Of a stretch of 38,565 bases of DNA, positions 1-10,494 are shown one piece after another. Position 1 is the first letter of the stretch, and every line of letters starts with the position of its first letter. The position numbers were made by a program, and so were the translations under genes. The notes beneath the pieces were generated by a model, which saw nothing but the letters and a program-made list of their open reading frames with translations, had not been told where the DNA came from and did no database searches. The DNA lies in contig CAJOCS010000012.1 of assembly GCA_905233655.1 (NCBI GenBank), positions 18,184 through 56,748 of the forward strand, written 5' to 3'. Source of the DNA: an uncultured Bacteroidales bacterium. Its GTDB lineage: Bacteria > Bacteroidota > Bacteroidia > Bacteroidales > UBA932.

Positions 1-1940
<1,940 letters not shown>

Positions 1941-4253
1941 TTACTGGTAATTTATGCTTGTAGTGAGTCTGATGTCCTGCGAGGAGGCGCCTGCCTCGAG
2001 AATGAATTCTCCGGGTTCGATTACTGTCGCCCCATCCCTGTTTATCAAGGTAAAGGCTTCCCTCCCGGGAGTAAATCTTACGGTGGTGCTCTCTCCGGCG
2101 CGTATCATTACTCGGGAGAAGCCGCAGAGCTGTTTGCGGGGCCTCACCGTGGAGGCGATGGGGTCAATCACATATAGCTGGACAACCTCTTCGCCGTCGC
2201 GCTCCCCACAGTTGGTTACATCCACCTCTACGCTCACGTCGGGGATGCTGCCGCTAACCCTCATTTCGGAATAATTGAACTGAGTATAGCTGAGGCCGTA
2301 TCCGAAGGGATAGAGAGGCTCTGCGCTCATTTCCACGTAGTCGTGGCTAACGGGAAGCCTGCGGTTATAGTAAACCGGAAGCTGGCCCACGCTGCGCGGG
2401 ACGCTTATGGGGAGCCTTCCGGCCGGATTGTATTCTCCGCTGAGCACTTTCGCGAGGGCGTGGCCGCCTTCTCCGCCGGGATACCACATGGTGAGAAGCG
2501 CGTCGGCGTTCTCGGAGGCCCATGTCTTGTCCAGCGGACGCCCCTCGATGTAAACCACCACAAGGGGCTTTCCAGTGGCCTTGAGGGCTCGGAGCAAATC
2601 CATCTGCACACCCATCAGCTCAAGGCTTGCGCGGTCGAAACCTTCACCTGCCTCCATGTCGGAAACGCTTTCCGCATCAACCACGGCGGCACCGGTGTCG
2701 ATATACCTGGTCCTGAAATCACGGGCCGACGAACCGCCCACGACGGCCACCACCACATCGGCCGAACGCGCGGCCCTCACGGCGGCGGGAATCCCGTCGC
2801 GGCTCATATCCCGCACGGCGCATCCTTTCACATAATTCACGTTCATGCCTGCGGCCTGAAGGCCCTCAAGCATGGTAACCACGTTGTCGGGGTCCTGGGG
2901 AGCGGTATAATCGCCGAGCTGGTTGTACTGGGAGTCGGCATTCGGGCCCACGAGGGCTATTCTCATTCCGCTTCGAAGCGGGAGGATTCCGTTGTTTTCC
3001 AGTAGCGTTACGCTTTCCAGCGCAGCCTGGCGTGCAACGTCGATATGTTTCGGAACGCGCACGTCACCGCCGTCCTCGGGAATGTAGGGGTTGTCGAAAA
3101 GGCCTGCTTCAAACTTGCGGATAAGGACCCTGCGAACGGCGCGGTTGATGAACGCCACGCTCAGCCGTCCGCTACGGACCGATTCGAGCAGCAGCGGATA
3201 GCAGTTCGCACCAAGGTCCACATCCACCCCGGCCCGGAGCGCGAGTTCCGCGGCGTCCTGCCTGTCGGCCGCCACATGGTGCGAGCCGGCAAGGCCGTCG
3301 ATGCTTTCAAGGTCGCTCACCACGAAGCCCTGGAAGTCCCATCCCCTCTGAAGCACTCCGGTCAGGAGTTCTCCGTTGCAGGTCGAGGGTACGCCGTCGA
3401 TGGTGTTGTATGAGGTCATGACGGAGAGAGCTCCGGCATCGATGGCCGCTTTGAAAGTAGGCAGGACATTCTCCTCGAGGTCCCTGGGGCCGATAATCGA
3501 AGGGCTTCCGTTGTGCCCGCCTTCAGGAACTCCGTATGCTACGAAATGTTTCAGTGTGGAAATCCTTCCCTTGGAGGAAGTTCCCCTCACCATTGCCGAC
3601 GCCATCATCGAAGTAAGGAATTTGTCCTCTCCGTAGGTTTCCTCTACCCTTGACCAGCGCGGTTCGCGGGCAAGGTCGATTACCGGCCCGTAGCCTATGG
3701 TCGCACCCTGGGCCAGCAGCTCGCAGCCAATCACCTTTCCCACTTCTTCCACAAGCTCGACATCCCAGGTGGATGCCAGGCCGATGGAGGTAGGGAACAC
3801 GGTGGTGCCAATGGCCATGTGCCCGTGCGGGGCTTCCTCGGCAAGCATGATGGGAATGCCAAGGCGCGTGGAATCCATCGCATAATGCTGGAGCAGATTG
3901 TATGTTCGGGCTGCAAGAACGGGATTGAGGCCCGTTTCAAGCGTCTTCCGGGTCCAGGGGTCGGCCCTGAATGTGGCCCAGAGCATTCCGCCGTGACTGT
4001 TCTGGATGAAATCGCGGTATGCGTCGGAGATGCCCACCGAGTCGGGGCCGAACTTTTCGTACATCGGCCAGCCGAGAGGGCAGATGAGCTGCCCGATCTT
4101 CTCTTCTAGAGTCATCCGGCCGATAAGGTCTTCGGCACGGTCTTCGGCGCTGTAAGATGCTTTTTTGTACTTCGGGACGCCGCCGTCGCAGGAGGCAAGC
4201 AGCACAAGTACGGGAATTCCCGCAAAAAGAATCTTGCAAAAATGTTTTAGCAT
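1941..4253 (-). CDS. Glycoside hydrolase family 3 beta-glucosidase/beta-xylosidase, lipoprotein
   Basis: An exo-acting beta-glycosidase of 770 residues that releases terminal glucose or xylose from oligosaccharides. The N-terminus has a signal with lipobox LASC and a lipidated Cys at 22, so it should be membrane-anchored. The GH3 N-terminal barrel carries the nucleophile D314 in GFVVSDLESI. The alpha/beta C-terminal domain starts near residue 410, and a fibronectin-III-like domain (from about 680) closes the protein, as in bacterial GH3 enzymes of this length. It is first in a two-gene operon with the downstream GH2 beta-galactosidase, which suggests sequential trimming of a galactose-containing plant or host glycan. 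A promoter lies just upstream, beyond the end of rnr. Family assignment is firm; glucosidase versus xylosidase is open. Confidence 0.93.
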   Translation of the reverse strand: MLKHFCKILFAGIPVLVLLASCDGGVPKYKKASYSAEDRAEDLIGRMTLEEKIGQLICPLGWPMYEKFGPDSVGISDAYRDFIQNSHGGMLWATFRADPWTRKTLETGLNPVLAARTYNLLQHYAMDSTRLGIPIMLAEEAPHGHMAIGTTVFPTSIGLASTWDVELVEEVGKVIGCELLAQGATIGYGPVIDLAREPRWSRVEETYGEDKFLTSMMASAMVRGTSSKGRISTLKHFVAYGVPEGGHNGSPSIIGPRDLEENVLPTFKAAIDAGALSVMTSYNTIDGVPSTCNGELLTGVLQRGWDFQGFVVSDLESIDGLAGSHHVAADRQDAAELALRAGVDVDLGANCYPLLLESVRSGRLSVAFINRAVRRVLIRKFEAGLFDNPYIPEDGGDVRVPKHIDVARQAALESVTLLENNGILPLRSGMRIALVGPNADSQYNQLGDYTAPQDPDNVVTMLEGLQAAGMNVNYVKGCAVRDMSRDGIPAAVRAARSADVVVAVVGGSSARDFRTRYIDTGAAVVDAESVSDMEAGEGFDRASLELMGVQMDLLRALKATGKPLVVVYIEGRPLDKTWASENADALLTMWYPGGEGGHALAKVLSGEYNPAGRLPISVPRSVGQLPVYYNRRLPVSHDYVEMSAEPLYPFGYGLSYTQFNYSEMRVSGSIPDVSVEVDVTNCGERDGEEVVQLYVIDPIASTVRPRKQLCGFSRVMIRAGESTTVRFTPGREAFTLINRDGATVIEPGEFILEAGASSQDIRLTTSINYQ

Positions 4254-4275
4254 ACTTGATATATGTGTAATACTA

Positions 4276-4283
4276 CAAATATA
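4276..4283 (-). promoter_or_regulatory. Bacteroidetes -7 box of the GH3-GH2 operon
   Basis: Read on the minus strand this is TATATTTG, matching TAnnTTTG, and it ends 22 nt before the GH3 ATG. It sits in the short gap after the rnr stop, so the glycosidase pair can be transcribed separately from the rdgB-rnr operon. No convincing -33 TTTG is visible. Confidence 0.55.
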
Positions 4284-4293
4284 GCAATTATTT

Positions 4294-6288
4294 TTAAAGT
4301 TCGGTAGCTTCGTCCCCGGGCATTTCGGGCTCTACGAGTTCGTAGTCGAGAAGGCGCTGCTCCAGCGATGTGCCCTTTACGCGTATGCGGACGCGGTCGC
4401 CCAGGCGTATCCTGCGATGGGTACGACGGCCGTATGCAAGATAACGGTCGGGGTCGAAGACGAAGAAATCGGAGCGTATGGTGCGGTACGGAACCATGCC
4501 CTCGATATGGGTGGGATCCACTTCCACGTATATTCCCCATTCTGTGACGCCGGATACCATTCCGTCGAATTCCTGGCCAATCTTGTCTTCCATGAATTCC
4601 ACGAGCTTGTATTTGATGCTGTCGCGCTCGGCGTCGGCCGCAATCTGCTCGCGCTCGGAACTCTGCTTGCAAAGGGCGGCAAAAAGGTCCGGATTGCCGC
4701 TGTCCTTGTGGGCAAGGTAACGCGCCAGAAGGCGGTGTACCATCATGTCCGGGTAACGGCGGATGGGTGAGGTGAAATGGGTGTAGTAAGGGAATGCCAG
4801 ACCGTAATGGCCTATGTTGTCGGTGCTGTAGCAGGCCTTTGCCATGGAACGCAGGGCGAGCAGCTGGATTGCCTGAACCTCAGGCGTTTCCTTCGCTTCC
4901 GCCATAAGGGCGTTCAGGCTTTTGGCTATATCCCTGCCATTGTCCACGGGGCCCATCTTATGCCCGAAATGGGCGGCGAATTTTCGGAGTCCGCCAAGCT
5001 TTTCCAGGTTGGGTTCGTCGTGGACTCGGTAGACGAAAACCTTCTTCGTCTTTGCGCAGTGCTCGGCCACGTTGCGGTTCGCAAGGAGCATGAATTCCTC
5101 GATGAGCCAGTTGGCTTCCTTCGATATCTTCTGATGCACCGCCACGGGTTTTCCCTTTTCGTCCACTTCCACTTTCATTTCCGGGCGCTCGAAGTTCACG
5201 GCACCCTCGGCAAAGCGCTTCTTGCGAAGCGAGGAGGCAATGCCGTTGAGTTTCAGGATGGCTTCGCGTATGTCGGCGGGGAACTCATCTCCGGCCCCTT
5301 CGATTATGCTCTGGGCCTGTTCGTAGTCGAAACGGTAGTCTGAGTTGATTACAGTGCGGCCGAACCAGCGGTTCTGCACCTTTCCTTCGGGAGTCAGTTC
5401 AAAAACGGCAGAGAACGTGAGCTTGTCTTCATGCGGCCGGAGCGAACACAGATTGTTGGAAAGCTTTTCCGGGAGCATCGGGACGGTACGGTCCACAAGG
5501 TAGACCGAGGTGCCGCGCGCCTGGGCTTCCTTGTCAATCAGGGAGCCGGGCTTGACGTACCAGGTGACGTCGGCGATATGTACGCCCACTTCGAAACAGC
5601 CGTTCTCGAGAGGCTTGAAAGAGAGGGCGTCGTCGAAATCCTTGGCGTCGGCGGGGTCAATAGTGAAGGTGAGAGTGGAACGGAAATCCTTCCTTCCTTC
5701 GAGGTCCTTGGGGGTGATTTCGGAAGGAATGGATTCGGCTTCGGCCACCACTTCCTTTTCGAAGCGGTAAGGAAGGCCGAATTCCGCCAGGATGGCGTGC
5801 ATTTCGGTCTCGTTCTCGCCGGGAAGCCCAAGGATGTCGACCACATGGCCGTAGGGCGTGTGCTCGCCCTTTTCCCATCCGTCCACCACTGCGGCCACCT
5901 TCATACCCTTCTGTCCACCTTCTGGAACAGGGACGGAAATGTCGTAGGGCATGTTCTTGGACTGCATCAGCACCCAGGCCTGGCGTCCTACAATGTGAAG
6001 AATCCCCACGAAGGGTTTGGTGCTGCGCTTCAGGACGGCTATGATTTCTCCAGTGGGACGTTCGCCTCCGGAACCCTTGAAGCCGGTGACCGCCACCTTC
6101 ACGGTATCTCCGTGCAGGGCGGTGCGGGTCTTGGACGACTTGACGAAAATATCCTCTTCCTGCCCTTCTACGCGCACGAAGATGTAGCCGTCGCGCGACA
6201 TCATGGCTGTGCCGGTGAATTCCGGAACAATCCGTCCTTTCTTTTTCTTTTTGCCTTCCTTGGCGCTGTTGCGTCTGTGTTTCGACAT
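4294..6288 (-). CDS. rnr: Ribonuclease R (RNB-family 3'-5' exoribonuclease)
   Basis: Degrades structured RNA processively from the 3' end in mRNA, tRNA and rRNA turnover. The 664 residues begin with a lysine-rich stretch (about 12-18), then cold-shock-type RNA-binding segments (about 20-200). The RNB catalytic domain has metal-binding aspartates D211, D217, D219 and D220 in IDPADAKDFDDA. An S1 domain lies at about 565-650 (VSGVTEWGIYVEVDPTHIEG). It is shorter than E. coli RNase R (813) because the N-terminal helix-turn-helix region is missing. The start is well fixed: an in-frame TGA lies a few codons upstream. The gene follows the Gate-domain gene by 10 nt and is last in the rdgB-recO-Gate-rnr run. 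Confidence 0.95.
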   Translation of the reverse strand: MSKHRRNSAKEGKKKKKGRIVPEFTGTAMMSRDGYIFVRVEGQEEDIFVKSSKTRTALHGDTVKVAVTGFKGSGGERPTGEIIAVLKRSTKPFVGILHIVGRQAWVLMQSKNMPYDISVPVPEGGQKGMKVAAVVDGWEKGEHTPYGHVVDILGLPGENETEMHAILAEFGLPYRFEKEVVAEAESIPSEITPKDLEGRKDFRSTLTFTIDPADAKDFDDALSFKPLENGCFEVGVHIADVTWYVKPGSLIDKEAQARGTSVYLVDRTVPMLPEKLSNNLCSLRPHEDKLTFSAVFELTPEGKVQNRWFGRTVINSDYRFDYEQAQSIIEGAGDEFPADIREAILKLNGIASSLRKKRFAEGAVNFERPEMKVEVDEKGKPVAVHQKISKEANWLIEEFMLLANRNVAEHCAKTKKVFVYRVHDEPNLEKLGGLRKFAAHFGHKMGPVDNGRDIAKSLNALMAEAKETPEVQAIQLLALRSMAKACYSTDNIGHYGLAFPYYTHFTSPIRRYPDMMVHRLLARYLAHKDSGNPDLFAALCKQSSEREQIAADAERDSIKYKLVEFMEDKIGQEFDGMVSGVTEWGIYVEVDPTHIEGMVPYRTIRSDFFVFDPDRYLAYGRRTHRRIRLGDRVRIRVKGTSLEQRLLDYELVEPEMPGDEATEL

Positions 6289-6298
6289 AGGGTTCGTT

Positions 6299-7450
6299 TT
6301 ATATCAAAGAGATGGCCAGATACACGAAGTGGGCGATGATTCCGGCGCAGAGGCCTGCCACAGTATGGGCGCCGAGCGCTTTAGAAATGGCATAGCGGTA
6401 TCCGAGCGAATCCAGCATGGCGGTATGGGTGGAGAGGTATCCGCTCCAGCACATGCCGATGGCGGTGAACACCGCAATTGCGTTGCCGTCCAGAATTCCC
6501 GCCATATGGAAAGTGGGAAGAAGGCCGAGCGAGGCTCCCACGGCGCCGAGTGCGGTCATGGGGAAAGCGATAAGCTCCATGTGGGTGAAGCCGAAGAGCC
6601 ATTCGAACACCCAGTGAATCTTTTCCGCGAGCCAGGGAAGGATGGGAACGCCCTGGGAACTTGAGCCGTCGTAAACCCCTCCGGGGCCCGCCCCGAAGGT
6701 GATCATGATAACCGCGGTGGTGATAATGAGAACTCCGGGAATAATCTGAAGGCCGAGGTCGACGCCGTTCTTTCCGCCGTCCAGAATCGCGTTCAGAAAG
6801 CGCATGAAAATGCTGCGGTCTTCCTTCTCCTCGCTTTCATCAACCACGGGTTCTTCCTCTTCGATGGGGCCTTCCGGACAAACGGGCGCCTCAAGTTTGG
6901 GATAGGCTTTCAGGCAGCTGCGCTGCATGAGACGGGTGGAAATGACGGAGCCGCAGAAGGCGCCGAAAAGTCCCACGAGGGCTCCGGTGAACTCGCCGTA
7001 ACCCACCATGGTGATTATCACTACGAAGCCCATTCCGAACGCAGTTCCGAAGTTGGTGAGCGAAATGAGCTGATATTTCTTGAAATAGGATGAAAACTTC
7101 TTGTCTTTGGACAGGGCGATGATGGCCGGATTGTCGGAAAGGAAGGTCATCACGCCGCCGAGAGCCGCCACGCCCGGAAGATTGTAGAGGGGCTTCATAA
7201 GAGGACGCAGAAGGCGCTCCAGCAGGTTTACGACCCCGAACTCCGACATGAGTTTCGAGAGGGCTCCGGTGAGGACCGTAATGCCCATGAGGTAGAACAC
7301 GGTGTTCAACAGCAGGTCGTGTGCCGTGTTCATAATGGTCTTGAGCATGTTTCCGCCTCCCATCTTCCATCCCAGAAGGCAGAATACCGTGAGAAGTAAA
7401 GCCAGAAATACCAGTGCCTCAACGGTACTGCGTCTCAACTTGAGTTTCAT
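6299..7450 (-). CDS. Nucleoside-recognition (Gate) domain membrane protein, SpmA/SpmB-like
   Basis: A 383-residue multi-spanning inner-membrane protein. The N-terminal half (about 10-190) contains hydrophobic helices and the segment LSDNPAIIALSKDKKFSSYF, typical of Gate or 'spore maturation' proteins. An acidic linker (about 190-215, rich in E and D) separates it from a second hydrophobic half with FGAGPGGVYDG and GLLPTFHMAGILDGNAIAVF. The two-half layout suggests a fusion of SpmA-like and SpmB-like units. Nothing points to sporulation in this organism, so the spore name is misleading. The substrate is unknown; nucleosides or other small solutes are guesses from the family name. It lies 45 nt after recO, where a weak -7-like TATATTCG (7486-7493, minus strand) might add local transcription. 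Confidence 0.8.
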   Translation of the reverse strand: MKLKLRRSTVEALVFLALLLTVFCLLGWKMGGGNMLKTIMNTAHDLLLNTVFYLMGITVLTGALSKLMSEFGVVNLLERLLRPLMKPLYNLPGVAALGGVMTFLSDNPAIIALSKDKKFSSYFKKYQLISLTNFGTAFGMGFVVIITMVGYGEFTGALVGLFGAFCGSVISTRLMQRSCLKAYPKLEAPVCPEGPIEEEEPVVDESEEKEDRSIFMRFLNAILDGGKNGVDLGLQIIPGVLIITTAVIMITFGAGPGGVYDGSSSQGVPILPWLAEKIHWVFEWLFGFTHMELIAFPMTALGAVGASLGLLPTFHMAGILDGNAIAVFTAIGMCWSGYLSTHTAMLDSLGYRYAISKALGAHTVAGLCAGIIAHFVYLAISLI

Positions 7451-7495
7451 TACGTGGTTTGTAATATTGGTTTCAATCTGCGAATATACGAAAAA

Positions 7496-8146
7496 TTAGC
7501 GGTATAACTCACGCAGAACGGCAAGAGACTGAACTTTCAGTGGAAAGTCCAGATGAAAGCCAAGGTAATTCACAAGAGACTCGCAAAGGGAGTTTCGCTG
7601 CTCGCCCTTCATGGGCATCATCAGAAACTCGGCCAGAGGCGCCTCCAGGAGCTTTTCCAGCAATTCCCGGTGCTCCGGAGCGAAGGGCAGGAGATCTTCG
7701 CGCGAAGGCCTGAATCCCATGGCCGACGCCATCTCCAGCAGGAAGCGTATGGGGTAATTTGGTACCGGACCTTCGAAGGAATCCAGGGTGACGACGGAAT
7801 TCTCCAGCCATTCGTAGATGCCGTCCTCGGCCATCCCTTCATGTACGGCCCTTAGGAGCACCTCGCTCATGAACATTGTCATGCTGTTTTTCGTCATGCT
7901 GGAACGGATTCCGTTGAGAGGGTGCCTCGCCGTAACGTTCTTTGCGGTCCAGAGCTGGGACTTCGGGTTAGGGACGATGTCGGCTTCAATCAGGGAGAGG
8001 GGGGAGAAGAGTGCCTGGCTGGTCTTTTTCCCCACGCGGAGCATGAAGCCCCTGCGGCCATGCTCGCGCGAGAGGGTATGCAGGACGCAGGCGTTCTCGC
8101 CGAACTTGGTGGTGCCGAGCACTATGAGATTGATGTTCTCCGTCAT
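7496..8146 (-). CDS. recO: DNA repair protein RecO
   Basis: Mediator of RecFOR recombinational repair: it binds single-stranded DNA, anneals strands and helps load RecA at gaps. The 216-residue protein starts with the expected OB-fold (LIVLGTTKFGENACVLHTLS, then GRRGFMLRVGKK) and continues with a helical C-terminal domain (MFMSEVLLRAV, YPIRFLLEMASAMGF). Only two cysteines are present in the whole protein, so there is no four-cysteine zinc module of the kind found in some RecO proteins. The ATG overlaps the rdgB stop in an ATGA, which indicates translational coupling. The length is slightly below that of common Bacteroidetes RecO proteins. Confidence 0.88.
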   Translation of the reverse strand: MTENINLIVLGTTKFGENACVLHTLSREHGRRGFMLRVGKKTSQALFSPLSLIEADIVPNPKSQLWTAKNVTARHPLNGIRSSMTKNSMTMFMSEVLLRAVHEGMAEDGIYEWLENSVVTLDSFEGPVPNYPIRFLLEMASAMGFRPSREDLLPFAPEHRELLEKLLEAPLAEFLMMPMKGEQRNSLCESLVNYLGFHLDFPLKVQSLAVLRELYR

Positions 8147-8763
8147 TTATCCAGGAATTCCGCCATTGCCCTGAGGGCTTTTCCGCGGTGTGAGATGCTG
8201 TTTTTAACGTCCTCTCCGAGTTCCGCCACAGTGCAGTCGTATCCGTCCGGGATGAACACCGGGTCGTAGCCGAAACCGCCGTTTCCATAGCGCTGGCGGG
8301 CGATTCTGCCCTCCATTATTCCGTCGAAGAAATGCAGCTCCCCGTTGAGGATAAGGGTAACCGAGGTGCGGAAGCGGGCCTTTCTCGTGGCTTTCTGAGT
8401 GGGAAGACCAAGCTCCCTTGCGGCCGAGGCTTCCTCTTCCCGACGGGCCATCTCCAAGAGCAGTTTGTCGATGTTTTTCGCCGGATCCTTGTCCTCGCCG
8501 GCATAGCGGGCGGTGTGAACTCCGGGAGCGCCTCCCAGGATGTCTACTTCGAGTCCGGTGTCGTCGGCAAAGCAGTTCAGGCCGGTCTTTTCGTAAATGT
8601 ACTGGGCTTTCTGCAGGGAGTTTGCCCTGAGCGTGTTCCCGTTTTCGGGAATGTCGGCGTCGAGGCCCACATCGGAGAGCGAGAGGAGTTCGTATTTTCC
8701 TCCCAGTATTTCGGCAGCCTCACGGATTTTGCCGCGGTTGCCGCTTGCAAATACAAGTTTCAT
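8143..8763 (-). CDS. rdgB: XTP/dITP pyrophosphatase (RdgB/HAM1 family)
   Basis: Removes non-canonical purine triphosphates (ITP, dITP, XTP) by hydrolysis to the monophosphate and pyrophosphate, preventing their incorporation into nucleic acid. The family motifs are all present: FASGNRGKIRE at the N-terminus, DDTGLEVDILGGAPGVHTAR, FGYDPVF, and SHRGKALRAM near the end. The frame opens at 8790, but the family start is the ATG at 8763 (MKLVFASGN), giving 206 residues; the extra upstream codons overlap the promoter. It is first in an operon with recO, the Gate-domain gene and rnr. A -7 box (TATCTTTG, 8788-8795 on the minus strand) lies 24 nt upstream of this start. Confidence 0.94.
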   Translation of the reverse strand: MKLVFASGNRGKIREAAEILGGKYELLSLSDVGLDADIPENGNTLRANSLQKAQYIYEKTGLNCFADDTGLEVDILGGAPGVHTARYAGEDKDPAKNIDKLLLEMARREEEASAARELGLPTQKATRKARFRTSVTLILNGELHFFDGIMEGRIARQRYGNGGFGYDPVFIPDGYDCTVAELGEDVKNSISHRGKALRAMAEFLDK

Positions 8764-8786
8764 ATCCATAGTATAATAAAGCGTGG

Positions 8787-8816
8787 GCAAAGATAGCTAT
8801 TTTTTCTTATCTTTGC
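8787..8816. promoter_or_regulatory. Palindromic divergent promoter between rdgB and the ctp protease
   Basis: GCAAAGATA (8787-8795) and TATCTTTGC (8808-8816) are perfect inverted copies separated by 12 nt. Each contains a -7 box TATCTTTG in opposite orientation, one for the rdgB operon and one for the protease operon. Transcription starts would fall on either side of the palindrome, so RNA polymerase at one box would physically exclude the other. Neither side has an obvious TTTG at the right distance. Confidence 0.65.
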
Positions 8817-8852
8817 GCGACGGCACAGCTTTTGCGCCCCAACCCCAACCGT

Positions 8853-10490
8853 ATGAAAAAGCTATACTCTATACTGGCCGCATTTGCGGTACTTATCCTT
8901 TCCTCACAGAGCCTCAGGGCGCAGTCCGATTCCTTTACCTTCGGGAAGTGGATGGAGGTGTACAATTCCATTCTCCGGGAGCTGAACCGCTCCTACGTGG
9001 ATTCCCTCCCCATCGGCCGGATTCAGCGCAGTGCCATCGACGCCATGCTGGACGCACTTGACCCCTATACCCTTTATGTCCCGGAAGAGGAGCAGGAAGA
9101 CTTCCAGATGATGATTTCCAACACCTATGGTGGTATTGGCGCCGTCATCTACAAGCCCGACGTCAACGGCAATCTCATAATCAACGAGCCCTATGCCGGT
9201 TCGCCCGCAGCACGCGCCGGCTTAGTGTGCGGTGACGAGGTAACAGCCGTCGACGGCGTGTCCACCATCGGCCTGGAGAGTGTCCAGTGCACGGAAAGGA
9301 TGCGCGGCCGGCCGGGTACCACGGTTGTCCTCAGGGTTAAAAAACTCCGCGCCGGCCCCGGCTGGGCCGCCGGCGAGGAAATCGAAGTTCCGGTGGTGAG
9401 GGAGCGCATCGCCCTCCCCAGCGTGGAGTACAGCGGAATGCTGAACGACAGCGACGGCTACATCCTGCTTTCCAAATTCACCGAAGGCGTGAGCCAGGAG
9501 GTGAAATCGGCCTGCCAGAGGCTTAGGAGCCAGGGAATGCAGCGCCTTGTGCTGGACCTTCGCGGCAATGGCGGCGGTCTTCTCGGCGAAGCCGTCAAGA
9601 TTGTTTCGCTCTTCATTCCCAAAGGCTCGGTCGTGGTGAGCGCCAGGGGCAGGAATCCCGGCTCGGAAACCGTCTACAAGACTCAGGGCGAGCCATTCGA
9701 CACCCGCATTCCCATAGTCGTGCTGGTCGATTCCGGCTCGGCCTCGGCCTCCGAAATCGTTTCCGGCGCCCTTCAGGACTACGACAGGGCCACCATCATC
9801 GGCACCCGCACTTACGGCAAGGGCCTGGTTCAGAGCATAATGCCGCTTCCCTATGACGGTCAGCTGAAGATTACAACGGCCAAGTATTATACTCCTTCGG
9901 GCCGATGCGTCCAGGCCATCGACTACTCGCACCGCAATCCTGACGGCAGCGTCGGACATATTCCCGATTCCCTTACGCACGAGTTCACAACGGCTCACGG
10001 CCGAACGGTGCGCGACGGAGGCGGAATCACTCCGGATCATATTGTCCGCGCCCATCAGTATTCCCGCCTCACCTATTCTCTGGTGCTGAACGGAATCATC
10101 GACCAGTATGCCATGGAGTATGCCCGCACTCACGAGTCCATTCCCGCCGTGGACGATTTCCACTTCGACGAGTATGAAGACTTCGTCGCCTTCGCTTCCG
10201 GGAAGGAGTTCGACTACCGCTCATCCTCACGCGCCCTGTTCGACCAGCTCCGCAGCACCCTCGAGGAAGAAGGCCTTACCGATGCCGTCGGCCCTCAGCT
10301 GGAAGCCCTTCAAAGGGCCCTTGAAATGGACAAGTCCACCTTCCTGAACCTTATGAAGGACGAGATTGTGCCCTTCATCGAGGAAGAAATCGTTACCCGT
10401 TACTGGTATCAGGAGGCCGGTATCCGAATCCGGCTCCGCTACGACACCCAGCTTCACGAGGCCCTTCTGAAACCTGCAATCAGCTGGTAG
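8853..10490 (+). CDS. C-terminal processing protease, S41 family with PDZ domain
   Basis: A periplasmic serine protease of the CtpA/Prc family that trims or degrades envelope proteins from their C-termini. The ATG at 8853 starts a clear signal peptide (MKKLYSILAAFAVLILSSQ, cleavage near AQS); an upstream TTG at 8832 is less likely. After a helical region, a PDZ domain lies at about 85-170 (YGGIGAVIYKP, AGSPAARAGL). The S41 core has catalytic S298 in GSASASEI and K323 in TYGKGLVQ, exactly 25 residues apart as in E. coli Prc S430/K455. A C-terminal helical extension of about 150 residues (about 400-545) follows and has no motif I recognise. The U32 gene starts 4 nt after the stop. Confidence 0.94.
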   Translation: MKKLYSILAAFAVLILSSQSLRAQSDSFTFGKWMEVYNSILRELNRSYVDSLPIGRIQRSAIDAMLDALDPYTLYVPEEEQEDFQMMISNTYGGIGAVIYKPDVNGNLIINEPYAGSPAARAGLVCGDEVTAVDGVSTIGLESVQCTERMRGRPGTTVVLRVKKLRAGPGWAAGEEIEVPVVRERIALPSVEYSGMLNDSDGYILLSKFTEGVSQEVKSACQRLRSQGMQRLVLDLRGNGGGLLGEAVKIVSLFIPKGSVVVSARGRNPGSETVYKTQGEPFDTRIPIVVLVDSGSASASEIVSGALQDYDRATIIGTRTYGKGLVQSIMPLPYDGQLKITTAKYYTPSGRCVQAIDYSHRNPDGSVGHIPDSLTHEFTTAHGRTVRDGGGITPDHIVRAHQYSRLTYSLVLNGIIDQYAMEYARTHESIPAVDDFHFDEYEDFVAFASGKEFDYRSSSRALFDQLRSTLEEEGLTDAVGPQLEALQRALEMDKSTFLNLMKDEIVPFIEEEIVTRYWYQEAGIRIRLRYDTQLHEALLKPAISW

Positions 10491-10494
10491 TGAA

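Noticed and set aside
8763..8790. Upstream start of rdgB at 8790
   Set aside because: It would add nine residues not found in the family and would place the start codon inside the -7 box.
8832..8852. TTG start of the protease at 8832
   Set aside because: The ATG at 8853 begins a typical signal peptide; the upstream codons would put charged and proline residues ahead of it.
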